Assembly (NCBI GenBank): GCA_026004615.1
Contig: BPJM01000003.1
Span: forward strand, 248,001 to 312,000
Source of the DNA: Planctomycetota bacterium
GTDB lineage: Bacteria; Planctomycetota; J058; J103
Reading direction: 5' to 3'
DNA length: 64,000 bases
The notes below the pieces were generated by a model. The model searched no databases, was not told where the DNA came from, and saw only the letters and a program-made list of their open reading frames with translations. Within the stretch, counting starts at the first letter, position 1. Each line of letters opens with the position of its first letter. Position numbers and translations under genes: made by a program. Shown here in pieces: positions 9,540 to 18,379 of the stretch.

Positions 9540-10253
9540 TCAGGGCAGCGCGCCGCCGTCGGCGCGCAGCGGGTTCCAGCGGCCCGGGGTGAGCAGCTCG
9601 CCCGTGGTGTCACGCCCCGCCTTGGCGAGCGCGCGCTGGTGCGCGCGCGCGAAGCGCCAGCGGCTGGTGGTGTGGCGGTAGCTCTGCAGGTGACGCGCCA
9701 GCCGGTGGCCGGCGAACAGCTGGTCGAGCGCGGCCGGACCTTCCAGGCCGAAGTAGGCGAGCAGCGGCGCCCCGGCGGGTGCCGCCTCCGGGCGCGCGCG
9801 CACCACGTGCGTCCGGTAGCGCGTCGGCACGAAGCGCCCGCGCGCCAGCCGGTTGGTCGTCACGCTGAAGCCGGCGTACCACCGCTCGCCCCCCAGCACC
9901 AGCTCCAGCCCGCACTGGAACTTGACCGGCTGGAACCAGCGCGCGATGCGGCAGAGCACCGGTACCACCTCGAAACCGCGCGCGCGCAGGCGCGCCAGCG
10001 CCAGGGTGCACAGGTCGTGGCAGGGGGTGGCGTAGTGCAGGTGACCCTCCGCGAGCAGCTCCGCGGCGCTGCGCGTGCAGAAGCGCGCGGTGATCTCCTC
10101 GAAGCGATACAGCCGCCGCTCCAGCGCCTCGGCCGCCTCGCGCAGGATGCCGGCCACCACCGCATGCGGCTGCCTGGCGAGCCGCGCCGCGGAGGAGGGC
10201 GCCGCGCGGCTGGCAGCGCCGCCGTGCGCCTCACCCAGCGCCACCGCCGCCAT
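9540..10253 (-). CDS. Protein of unknown function, possibly transglutaminase-like
   Basis: 237 aa. The ATG at 10253 has GGAGGA 7 nt upstream. No signal peptide or membrane segment is evident. The central part (YATPCHDLCTLALARLRARGF, then PVLCRIARWFQ, then a strand ending GGERWYAGFSV) follows the order of secondary structure of a transglutaminase-like cysteine-protease core: a Cys at a helix start, a beta strand, then an aromatic strand. However, the His expected in the second motif is replaced by 'QCGLEL', so I would not call it an enzyme. It lies 59 nt downstream of the large lipoprotein gene on the same strand and may be cotranscribed with it. Confidence 0.6.
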   Translation of the reverse strand: MAAVALGEAHGGAASRAAPSSAARLARQPHAVVAGILREAAEALERRLYRFEEITARFCTRSAAELLAEGHLHYATPCHDLCTLALARLRARGFEVVPVLCRIARWFQPVKFQCGLELVLGGERWYAGFSVTTNRLARGRFVPTRYRTHVVRARPEAAPAGAPLLAYFGLEGPAALDQLFAGHRLARHLQSYRHTTSRWRFARAHQRALAKAGRDTTGELLTPGRWNPLRADGGALP

Positions 10254-10312
10254 CGGCGCCTCCTCCCCCCGCCAGCACGCGCCCCCGGCGCCCCGCCGCG
10301 GGCGGACGCTCC

Positions 10313-13250
10313 TCAGCGGCTCGCCTGCGCCCGCATGGAGTTCCAGATATGCGCCAGCCCGTGCTCGGGATCGCGCAGCAGCTCCACCAGCTCCAGCAGC
10401 TGGGCCCGCAGGGAATCCACGGTGAGCGGCTGCACCGGCGCGGTGCCCTGCGCCTCGATCTGCTCGAAGATCTCCAGGATCACATCCAGCGGCGCGCGCA
10501 GGTCGCCATTCGGCCCCTGGTCGAGCGCCCGGCGCACGATGCCCACCAGCACCGAGCCGTTCTGGCCGTCCAGCAACCGCAACAGCCCCCGCACGATGTC
10601 GGGGGACCAGCCGCGCGCCGGATCGAGCGCGCGGCCGGCGAAGCGCAACAGATCGACCAGCGCGGTCGGATCGGTGCGGGTCTGGATCAGCGCGCCCGTC
10701 ACCTCGAGCAGCGCTCCGTACACGTCGTGGCGCACCGCCAGGTTGGGCGTCAACAGGTTGACCAGCGCCGAACGCACCACGGGCTTGTCCGGCGAGGCGT
10801 CCACCGCCAGCAGCACGTCGATCAGCACCGGCAACTCGCGGCCGCCGAACAGCTCGGCGAGCCCCTGCTGCCAGCGCGTGATGTCGGCATTGCGGCTCCA
10901 GGGCAGCACGCTCAGCGCGTCGGCGGCGCGCGCGAGCAGCGCCGCCGCGAGCGGCACCAGGCCGTGGTGCCGCATGAGCTCGCCGCCGCGGCCATCGCTG
11001 ACCGTGGCCAGCGCGACATCGAGCAGCGCGTTCGTGGCGGCCTGGAGCTCGGCGGAGAGCCCCGCCGCGCGCACCCGCTCGCCCATGCGCTCCAGCGGCT
11101 CGAGCACCAGGTGCACGAGCGAGGTCACCGGCAGGCCGCGCCGGTCGCGCACCCCCGCGGTCGTCGTCGACCAGCGCCGCCAGGAAATCCGCGACCGCGC
11201 CCGCGACCGGCTCGCCGGTACCCGGCACCCGTACCGTGTTCATGTCGTCCAGGATCTCGAACAGCACCTCCAGCAGGCCCGACTCCAGCACCTGGGCCAG
11301 CGCCGGCTCGTGCGGCCGCATGCGCACCGCATAGTTCGGCTGCAGCGCGAGCAGGATCCGCTTGAGGGTCGCGGTCTGGCCGGCATCGGAGAACGCCTTC
11401 GCGATGGGCTTCATCGCGTCGAGCGCCCCCGAGCGGGCGAATCCGCCGAGCGCCCGCACGTTGTGCTCGCTGATCTGGCTGCACAACAGGCTGCGCAGCA
11501 CCGAGATGTCCATGAGCAGGTTGATCGTCTCGGCGCTGATCGTGAACCAGAGGATCCGCTTGTTGCCGGCCATGGCGTCGAGATAGAACTCGGCCAGGTT
11601 GCCGAACGGCCAGACGTCGCACTGGTCGGCCTCGGCCATCATGTCGAGCAGCCGTTCCATGATGCTCGGCTGGCCCGGACCGGCCGGCAGGCGCCGGTCG
11701 TAGTCGTGATAGCGCAGCATGCGCGCGAAGCCCAGCGGCAGGTTGCGCAGCCGCCGCTGCTCGCGGCTGAAGGCATCGAGCAGCAGCCGCGCCGCGCTCT
11801 GCCCGCCCCGGCCCTGCTCGAACGCGCGGTCGAGCAGCGGCACCAGATCATCCAGGAGCGAGGGACCCCCCTGGCCCGCTCCGGGCGCAGCCGGCATGCT
11901 GCGCACGATCCGCACCACCTGGGCCAGCTTGACCAGCAGCCGCTCCGCCTTCGCCTCGTCGTGGCGGATCAGCGCCGCCAGCGACTGCAGGACCTTGGGG
12001 GCATCCCGGTAGCGGAACAGCTCCAGCACCGCCCAGAGCAGATCGTGCAGCGGATGGCCGGCCGCATACACCTCGTAGGGCCGGCCGGTCTGCGGGTCGA
12101 GCCGCCGTTCGCGCGGCGCCAGCGCATCGAGCGCGCGCACCAGCGCGAACGGGTCGCTGGCGGCCAGCAGCTCGCCCTGCATGGCGAGCAGCTGCCCCAG
12201 CGGGGTGCGCTTGGCATCCACGTAGACATAGAGCAGCTGTCCGCCGTCGGCGAGCGCCCGCCCCTCGGCGTCGTAGCCCGGGCCGCGGCCGAACGGAGGC
12301 CGGTCGATCGGACGGCCCTGCGCGTCGATCGGCACCCCGTCGGCATCGACATCGGCGGCGCCATCGCCATCGCGATCGACGAACGGCGCATACAGCCGCC
12401 CGGCCGCATCGCGCCCCACCTGGGGATTGCCGTGCCGGTCCAGGCGGACCACCCAGGCCGGGGCGCCCACCTGCTGGCCCCCGCGCAGCTGGATCGGCCG
12501 CAACAGCGTGTCGACGAGCCCCGCGGCCGCTGCACTCGGCTGCGCGGCGGCACCGCTCGGCCGCTCCAGATCGCGCAGCACCGCGGACAGCGCCGCGAGC
12601 CCGTCGGTGATCAGGTCGCGCTCGGTGGCGCTCGGACGGCCGGCGGCATCGAGCCCGTCGTGCGCCGCGGCGATGCGGCCGATCGCTTGCAGCAACCGCT
12701 CGAGATCCGGATACGCGAAGAGCCGCCCCAGCAGCCGGCGGGCGGTGGCACCGTCCACCGGCGGCCGGCTACCCGCCAGCGTCACCAGCGCGCGCAGCGC
12801 GTGCTGCTGCGGATCGGCCGGGTCGTTGGCCAACAGCTCCAGCACCCCGGCCAGCCCCTCGGTCAGCCGCGGCAGCGTGCCGTCGAGCACCAGCGCCCGC
12901 ACATCCTGTACGGTCGCGCCGAGCCCGGCGGTCACATCCGGGGGCACGATGGTGTCGACCGCGGCGACGAAGTCGTCCTTGCGCGCATCCAGCGCCGCGA
13001 CCTTGCCCTGGGGGTTGTCGGCCGAGCGCGCCAGATTGGCGCGCAGGATGGCGTACGCCAGCTCGCCGAGGGTGGTGTGCTGCGCAGCGCTGGCGGCGCC
13101 GCGCGCGCCACTGCCCCGCACGGGCTTGCCGCCGCCTTCCTCGCGGCAGCCCGGCCCGAACACCAGCACGAGCCCCGCTGCGAGCGCGCACAGCACGGAG
13201 GTCGTGCGCCGCGATTGCCGAGCGGAGGCGAAGCACCCCTGCCACCTCAT
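10313..13250 (-). CDS. Large helical lipoprotein with Asp-rich calcium-type motif, one apparent frameshift
   Basis: About 978 aa if one base is removed from the C5 run at 11152-11156. That restores '...VDDDRG|VRDRRGLPVTSLVHLV' and carries the frame from the ATG at 13250 to the TGA at 10313-10315. The ATG has GGAG 7 nt upstream. The N-terminus is a lipoprotein signal (two Arg pairs, LCALAAGLVLVF, lipobox FGPGC). The mature protein is predominantly alpha-helical with repeated 'LL..L' segments resembling ARM/HEAT-type solenoids. One loop near residue 340 reads DRDGDGAADVDADG, like a calcium-binding EF-hand/dockerin loop. No family is recognised. It follows a cytochrome gene on the same strand (300-nt gap). 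Confidence 0.7.
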
Positions 13251-13550
13251 AGGCCGTCTCCGTCTTGCCATACGGCATCCCCACGGCGCGGAGCCTGGGG
13301 GTCCGGTGCTCACCGCAAACCGCGCGCCCCGCGCCGGAGCACACCGCCTGGCCGGTGGCCACCAGCGGCGTGGGCCGGCTCGCGGCACCGCTGGGTCCCA
13401 ACCCGCGCGCGTACGTTTCAACCTCGTCGCAGGGGCGGAACGAAACTGCAGCGGCTGCCAGTTGCGCGGCGATGCGAGTCCTCGAGCCGAGCTCCGCCCT
13501 GCCGCGAAGGCCAGCTCATCCGGGGCCGATCGCCGGCCGCCGGGGCGCGG
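13251..13550. other. 300-nt gap between the cytochrome and large lipoprotein genes
   Basis: I see no coding sequence, promoter of good quality or known riboswitch here. I compared the minus strand by eye with cyclic-di-GMP-type aptamers because of its position before a surface lipoprotein, but the conserved core is absent. Confidence 0.4.
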
Positions 13551-14012
13551 TCACGACCCCTTGCCGAGCGAGACGTGGCAGCGCACACAGGTGGCGGAAG
13601 TGCGCTGGAAGGCGCGCCGCACCGCCTGCGCCCGCCCGGCCTCGGCGGCCGCGCGCAGCTCCGCGCCCAGCTCGCCCAGCCGCTTCACCAGCTCGTCGTA
13701 TTCCGCTCCGGCCTGCGGCGGCCGATCCGCCTCCAGCAGGGCGAGCCCGCCCTGCAGTTCGGCCGCCGCCGCCGCGATCGCCGCGAACTGCGGGCTGCCC
13801 GTTGCCCCGCCCAGCGCTTGCTCCAGCCGCTGCTCCAGCTCGCCGAAGCCGGCGTGCCGGACGGCCGCCGGCGGCGCCTGTGCGGGCAGCTGCTCGCGAA
13901 CCACCTCGGGCGGCGGCGCCTCGCTGCCTGCCTCGGGCGTTCCCGCGCAGGCACCGCCGAGCGCGAGCGCGGCCACGACCGCGAGCGCGGGCACCCCAGC
14001 CGATCTGCCCAT
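13551..14012 (-). CDS. Cytochrome c'-like heme lipoprotein
   Basis: 153 aa. A lipoprotein signal (VAALALGGAC) is followed by a mostly helical Ala/Glu/Leu-rich domain and, near the C-terminus, a single heme-attachment motif CVRCH, eight residues from the end. A single C-terminal CxxCH after a helical bundle is the layout of cytochrome c' and cytochrome b562-like small c-type cytochromes; these bind heme with a His and often a Met, or leave the sixth site open for NO. It would be anchored to the periplasmic side of a membrane. A promoter lies at 14100-14127. The leader DNA contains a long G run on the coding strand. The partner redox protein cannot be told from context. Confidence 0.8.
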   Translation of the reverse strand: MGRSAGVPALAVVAALALGGACAGTPEAGSEAPPPEVVREQLPAQAPPAAVRHAGFGELEQRLEQALGGATGSPQFAAIAAAAAELQGGLALLEADRPPQAGAEYDELVKRLGELGAELRAAAEAGRAQAVRRAFQRTSATCVRCHVSLGKGS

Positions 14013-14099
14013 GCCGGACTCCCCCCCAGTGCTCCGGCCGGAGTCCGCCCCCCCCCCGCGGATCGAGGGCGCGGACGCACGCCCGGCCTGAAGGTGCGT

Positions 14100-14127
14100 A
14101 TCTTATCCGGCGGGCCGGGCTTGTAAA
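14100..14127 (-). promoter_or_regulatory. Promoter for the cytochrome c'-like gene
   Basis: On the minus strand TTTACA (14127-14122) and TAAGAT (14105-14100) are separated by 16 nt, the same spacer length as the best promoters elsewhere in the window. The start site would lie near 14093, leaving a leader of about 80 nt. Confidence 0.45.
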
Positions 14128-14201
14128 GCGGTCGCGCCAGGGTGCAGCCAGGTGCGCGCAGCCCGCCGGGCGAAGCCGGAGCAGGCGGGGCGGAGCAGCT
14201 C

Positions 14202-15260
14202 ATGGACGCCGGTTCCCCTGTGCCAGCATGCAGCTCGAACTCGGCGGCGGGCTGGCCCGGCGAGTGCGCTCGCCCCACCGTGGCACTGCACCTGGGCGCG
14301 CTCGGCGACCTGGTGCTGGCACTGCCCGCGTTGGAGCGCCTGCGGCAGTCGGGCCCGGTGGTGCTGCTGGCGCAGCCGGCGATCGGGCGGCTGCTCGTGG
14401 CGAGCGGGGCTGTCGCCGCGGCGGTGGACGGCACCCAGGCGGCACTCGCCCCGCTGTTCGCCGGCAGCGCGCGCGCGCTGCCGGGGTGGTTGACCGCGGC
14501 GCTCGCCACCGCGCGGCGCGCGGTGCTGTTCGTGCGCGAGGGCGCGGCCCTGCAGGCGGGCTTCGCCAGTGCGGGTGCGCGCGAGGTGCTGGTGGTGCCG
14601 CCGCGGCCCGAGCCGGGCTCGGGGGTGCACGCCGCCGATGCGCTGGTGCGGGGGCTGGCCCGCGCGCTCGGCGAGCCCGCGCCCGCCGAGCCGGCCCGCC
14701 CGGTGCTGGCTGCTTGCCCGGCGGGGCTGGCGGCGGCGCGGGCGCTGCTCGGCGAGCGGGGGCTCGCGCCCGGCGCGTATGTCGCGCTCCACCCCGGCAG
14801 CGGCGGGCTGCGCAAGTGCTGGCCGCCGGCGAGCTGGATCGAGCTCGGGCGCGCGCTCGCCGCCGCTGGCGGCCCGCCCCCGCTGGTGCTGCTCGGCCCG
14901 GTGGAGCTCCAGGCGCGCCCGGAGCTGGGCGCCGCGCTCGCCGCCGCGGGCCTGCCGGTCATCGAGGCGCCGCCGCTGGAGACCCTGGCGGGCCTGCTCG
15001 CGCAGGCCGCCGCGTATGCGGGCCACGACAGCGGCCCCACCCACCTCGCGGCCGCGCTCGGCACCCCGACGCTGGCGCTGTTCGGCCCCACCGATCCCGC
15101 CCTGTGGGCGCCGCGCGGCCCCCGGCCCGAGCGCATCCGGGTGTTGCGGGCCGGCTGCGAGGTGCAGGCGCTGGCGCCTCCGGCCGCCCTGGCCGCGCTG
15201 CGCGCCCTGCTCGGCGCAGGCGGCTGCACGCCCGCCTCCCCCGGCGAGCGCCGCGGGTGA
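14202..15260 (+). CDS. Glycosyltransferase family 9 (heptosyltransferase-like)
   Basis: 352 aa from the ATG at 14202, which has GGAG 6 nt upstream; the frame stays open further up but without a better start. It opens its catalytic core with HLGALGDLVLALPAL, the family-9 N-terminal motif, and the C-terminal Rossmann half has the donor-binding motif GHDSGPTHLAAALGTP followed by LFGPTDP and WAPRG. These enzymes move ADP-heptose (or related sugars) onto lipopolysaccharide core at the cytoplasmic face of the inner membrane. Its presence supports a diderm organism. It is alone: the next gene downstream encodes an outer-membrane porin with its own start signals. Confidence 0.85.
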   Translation: MDAGSPVPACSSNSAAGWPGECARPTVALHLGALGDLVLALPALERLRQSGPVVLLAQPAIGRLLVASGAVAAAVDGTQAALAPLFAGSARALPGWLTAALATARRAVLFVREGAALQAGFASAGAREVLVVPPRPEPGSGVHAADALVRGLARALGEPAPAEPARPVLAACPAGLAAARALLGERGLAPGAYVALHPGSGGLRKCWPPASWIELGRALAAAGGPPPLVLLGPVELQARPELGAALAAAGLPVIEAPPLETLAGLLAQAAAYAGHDSGPTHLAAALGTPTLALFGPTDPALWAPRGPRPERIRVLRAGCEVQALAPPAALAALRALLGAGGCTPASPGERRG

Positions 15261-15297
15261 CACTCCGGTGACAACCTGCCGCTACCATGCCCCGCCC

Positions 15298-16842
15298 ATG
15301 AGGCGACGACTGCATGTCCGGGCAGTGCGCGCGGCGCTGCTGGCTGCGCTCGCAGCGGCGAGCCCGGCGGCGGCGACCAACGGCGCCAAGCCGATCGCCG
15401 ACGGGGCGCGCGCGCAGGGCCGCGGCGGGGTGGATGTGGCACTCGCCGAGGACGCCACCGCCATCGCTTCCAACCCCGCCGGGCTCGCCTTCATCGACGG
15501 GCAGCGGGTGGATCAGACCCTGGGGCTGATCCTGCCGCGCGTGCAGTGGCGCGGGCCCACCGACCGCGACCGCAACCGCGAGCCATGGCTGCCGGTCGGC
15601 TCGTTCGGCTTCGTGTTCGACTTCCAGGAGCCGTGGCACCTGGACGAGGTGCTGACGTTCCGCGACGAAGCACGCTCGGAGCTGCCCTCGCGGCTGCAGG
15701 CATCCTATGCCGGCAGCCCTTTCAAGTTCGGCTTCGGCATCTTTCCGGTCAAGGGAGGCAACGTCCGCCTGAACTTCACCACCCCCTTCTGGGATGCCGA
15801 TCCCGACGCGGGGCTCGACCGGCAGCGCCCGCGCTACCAGACCATCTCGCAGGAGGTGGGGATCCATCTCGCGCTCGGCTACCGGCTGAGCGAGAAGCTC
15901 GCCTTTGGCCTCTCGCCCAGCTTCGTCCTGTCGCGCCTGGAGGTGGACCAGCCGCTGGCGCAGCCGACCTCCATCCTCAAGGGCCACCCGGTCGGCACCA
16001 GCGGGCTCACCTATGCCGACGTGGCGCCGTTTCAGGGGATCGAGCAGATCGAGGGCCTGAGCGACCTGGACGGCGCCAGCACGTTTGGCTTCCGGGTCAA
16101 ACTCGGCGTGCTGTGGCACGTGAACGAGACCGTCTCGCTCGGGCTCACCTATGCGCCGCCCTCGTACACGCTCGACTATCTGGGGCGGGTCGCGGTCGAT
16201 CTGAACCGCATGGTCGCCAAGGTGGACCCGCAGGGCACGCTGCTCAAGCCGGTGGTGGCGGCCAACACCGGCATCCCGCCCGAGGACCAGGACTATCGGG
16301 GCGCCTACAACGTCCGGCTCAAGCCGTTCGCCGTGCCGCAGGAGGTGGCGGTCGGCATCGCGGTGCGGCTGCCGCGGCTGACCCTCGGGCTCGACCTGCG
16401 GTGGCTGCAGTGGAGCCAGGCCAACGAGGAGTTCCGCGCCGAGCTGACGGACGGCACCAGCCCGGAGCTCAACGAGCTGACCGGTGATGGGAGCGGCAGG
16501 ACCCAGGCCGAGGTCCCGCTGGACTGGGAGGACCAGCTGGTGGTGGCGGTGGGCGCCGCGGTCGCGGTGACCGACTGGCTGGTGCTGCGCGCCGGCTACA
16601 ACTGGGCGAACAACCCGGTGCCGGACGAGACCCTGCAGCCGACGCTGCCGGCGATCTTCACCCACCACCTCACCGGCGGGTTCTCGCTCTGGTGGCGCCG
16701 GCTGGAGCTGAGCGGCGCGGTGGAGTGGGCGCTGCCGGTGGAGCAGCGCACCGCGCGCAACCTCGCGAACCGGAGCTATGACGGCACCGAGGTGGAGGCG
16801 GAGCTGTTCTGGTTCTCGCTGGGCATCGGGGCGAGCTTCTGA
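15298..16842 (+). CDS. FadL/OmpP1-family outer-membrane beta-barrel
   Basis: 514 aa. A cleavable signal (LLAALAAASPAAA|TNG) is followed by the family N-terminal region with 'GRGGVDVALAEDATAIASNPAGLA', then alternating-residue beta strands through to a C-terminal aromatic residue (GASF), as required for BAM assembly. FadL-type barrels admit long-chain fatty acids and other hydrophobic compounds. A TACCAT hexamer ends 9 nt before the ATG and there is no Shine-Dalgarno, so the mRNA may be leaderless. A second, divergent family member lies at 23331, suggesting the organism takes up hydrophobic substrates. The specific ligand is unknown. Confidence 0.8.
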   Translation: MRRRLHVRAVRAALLAALAAASPAAATNGAKPIADGARAQGRGGVDVALAEDATAIASNPAGLAFIDGQRVDQTLGLILPRVQWRGPTDRDRNREPWLPVGSFGFVFDFQEPWHLDEVLTFRDEARSELPSRLQASYAGSPFKFGFGIFPVKGGNVRLNFTTPFWDADPDAGLDRQRPRYQTISQEVGIHLALGYRLSEKLAFGLSPSFVLSRLEVDQPLAQPTSILKGHPVGTSGLTYADVAPFQGIEQIEGLSDLDGASTFGFRVKLGVLWHVNETVSLGLTYAPPSYTLDYLGRVAVDLNRMVAKVDPQGTLLKPVVAANTGIPPEDQDYRGAYNVRLKPFAVPQEVAVGIAVRLPRLTLGLDLRWLQWSQANEEFRAELTDGTSPELNELTGDGSGRTQAEVPLDWEDQLVVAVGAAVAVTDWLVLRAGYNWANNPVPDETLQPTLPAIFTHHLTGGFSLWWRRLELSGAVEWALPVEQRTARNLANRSYDGTEVEAELFWFSLGIGASF

Positions 16843-16878
16843 GCGGCGGTGGCGCCCCGGCGCGCAGCTGCAGGATGG

Positions 16879-16884
16879 TACAAT
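16879..16884 (+). promoter_or_regulatory. -10 element giving a leaderless guaB1-like transcript
   Basis: TACAAT (five of six consensus positions) ends exactly 6 nt before the ATG at 16891, so transcription would begin on the start codon. No convincing -35 is visible and no Shine-Dalgarno is present. Confidence 0.45.
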
Positions 16885-16890
16885 CCCCGC

Positions 16891-18339
16891 ATGCGCTTTC
16901 TCCATCCGGAACGGGACGAGCAGCTGGAGCTTTCGCTCGACGACGTCTTCATCGTGCCGGCGCGCTTCGAGGGCGGCTCGCGGCTGGAGGTCGACCTGAG
17001 CCCGATCGACCTCGACTTCGGCTCCCACCCCGTCGTGTCGGCCAACATGAACTCGGTGACCGGCAAGCGCATGGCGGAGACGATGGCGCGCTACGGCGGG
17101 CTCGGGGTGCTGCCGCAGGACATGGACCTGCGCACGGTGGAGCGGATCGTCAGGCACGTGCACGCCGCGCACCCGCGCTACGACACCGCGCTCACGGTGG
17201 GACCGGAGGCGACGCTGCGCGATGTGCTGGGGCTGATCCGCAAGCGCGCCCACGACATGGTGGTCGTGGTGGACGAGCAGCGGCGGCCGCTGGGGATCGT
17301 CACCAGCGCCGACCTGCGCGGCCGCGACCAGTACACACCGGTCAGCCGCCTCATGTCGCGCCAGCCGGTGACGCTCCGGGCGGGTATCTCCCCGCGGGAG
17401 GCCTTCGCGGCGCTGGAGCGCGAGCGGCTCAAGGCGGCGCCGGTGCTGGACGCCGACGGCCGGCTGGTGGGGGTGCTGACGCGCGACGACGCGCTGCGCT
17501 TCGAGCTGCTGCGCCCCTCGCTGAACGCAGAGGGCCGGCTCATGGTGGGGGCGGCGCTCGGCATCGCCGGCCGGGTCGAGCAGATCGCCGCCGAGCTGCT
17601 GGCGATCGGCGTCGACGTGCTGGTGCTGGATACCGCCCATGGCCACCAGCGGCGGATGCTCGAGGCCATCCGGGCGGTGCGCGAGCTTTCGGGCGGCGCC
17701 CAGGTGCCTCTGGTCGCCGGCAACGTGTGCACCGCGGAGGGCACGCGGGAGCTGCTCGAGGCGGGCGCCGACATCGTGAAGGTCAACATCGGCCCCGGTG
17801 CCATGTGCACCACGCGGATGCAGACCGGCTGCGGCCGGCCCACCTTCAGCGCGGTGCTGGCCTGCGCGCGCGAGGCGGAGCGCCATGGCCGGTTCGTGTG
17901 GGCGGATGGCGGGGTGCGGCGGCCGCGCGATGTGGCGCTGTATCTGGCGGCGGGCGCAGCGCGCGTGATGGTGGGGACGCTGTTCGCCGGCACCTACGAG
18001 AGTCCCGCCGACGTGCAGTTCGACGCCCAGGGCCGCATGTTCAAGGAGAGCTATGGCATGGCCAGCGCCCGGGCCGTGGTCGAGCGCACCGGCGAGCTCG
18101 ATCCCTTCGAGCGGGCGCGGCGCGCGCTGTACCGCGAGGGCGTCTCGCACGCCAAGGTGATGCTCAAGCCCGGCCGCGAGAGCGTGGGGGCGCTGCTCAT
18201 GGAGATCGTGACCGGGGTGCAGTCCGCCTTCACCTATGCGGGTGCGCGCACCGCCGCGGAGTTCCGAGAGCGCGTCGTGGTCGGGGTGCAGACCGTGCAC
18301 GGTTTCCGCGAGGGGTTGCCGCGGGAACTCGTCGAGTAG
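16891..18339 (+). CDS. guaB1: GuaB1-type IMP dehydrogenase-family protein, probable GMP reductase
   Basis: 482 aa. It is an IMPDH/GMPR-family TIM barrel with two CBS domains inserted (about residues 95-215; GIVTSADLRGRD and GVLTRDDALRFE mark their ends). The catalytic loop reads KVNIGPGAMCTTRMQTGCGRP with the thioimidate Cys, followed by an ADGG phosphate loop. The 'GPGAMCTTRM' form and the short N-terminus (LELSLDDVFIVP) match the GuaB1 branch best known from Actinobacteria, where GuaB1 is a GMP reductase rather than an IMP dehydrogenase. It would convert GMP to IMP with NADPH in purine salvage. It appears to be expressed from a leaderless mRNA. Confidence 0.85.
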   Translation: MRFLHPERDEQLELSLDDVFIVPARFEGGSRLEVDLSPIDLDFGSHPVVSANMNSVTGKRMAETMARYGGLGVLPQDMDLRTVERIVRHVHAAHPRYDTALTVGPEATLRDVLGLIRKRAHDMVVVVDEQRRPLGIVTSADLRGRDQYTPVSRLMSRQPVTLRAGISPREAFAALERERLKAAPVLDADGRLVGVLTRDDALRFELLRPSLNAEGRLMVGAALGIAGRVEQIAAELLAIGVDVLVLDTAHGHQRRMLEAIRAVRELSGGAQVPLVAGNVCTAEGTRELLEAGADIVKVNIGPGAMCTTRMQTGCGRPTFSAVLACAREAERHGRFVWADGGVRRPRDVALYLAAGAARVMVGTLFAGTYESPADVQFDAQGRMFKESYGMASARAVVERTGELDPFERARRALYREGVSHAKVMLKPGRESVGALLMEIVTGVQSAFTYAGARTAAEFRERVVVGVQTVHGFREGLPRELVE

Positions 18340-18342
18340 GCG

Positions 18343-18362
18343 CCGGCGAGCGGGCCCGCCGG
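18343..18362. terminator. Hairpin between guaB1 and fic
   Basis: CCGGCG and CGCCGG form a 6-bp stem with an 8-nt loop in the 40-nt gap between convergent genes. No T-run is present, so assignment is weak. Confidence 0.3.
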
Positions 18363-18379
18363 CCGGCCGAGCGGATGCG

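Noticed and set aside
13251-13550. Cyclic-di-GMP riboswitch before the large lipoprotein
   Set aside because: Position was suggestive but the aptamer core bases are missing.
14959-18300. A 1113-codon open frame on the minus strand
   Set aside because: It is antisense to the GT9, FadL and guaB1 genes, is His/Arg/Gln-rich without domains, and is the expected shadow of G/C-ending codons.
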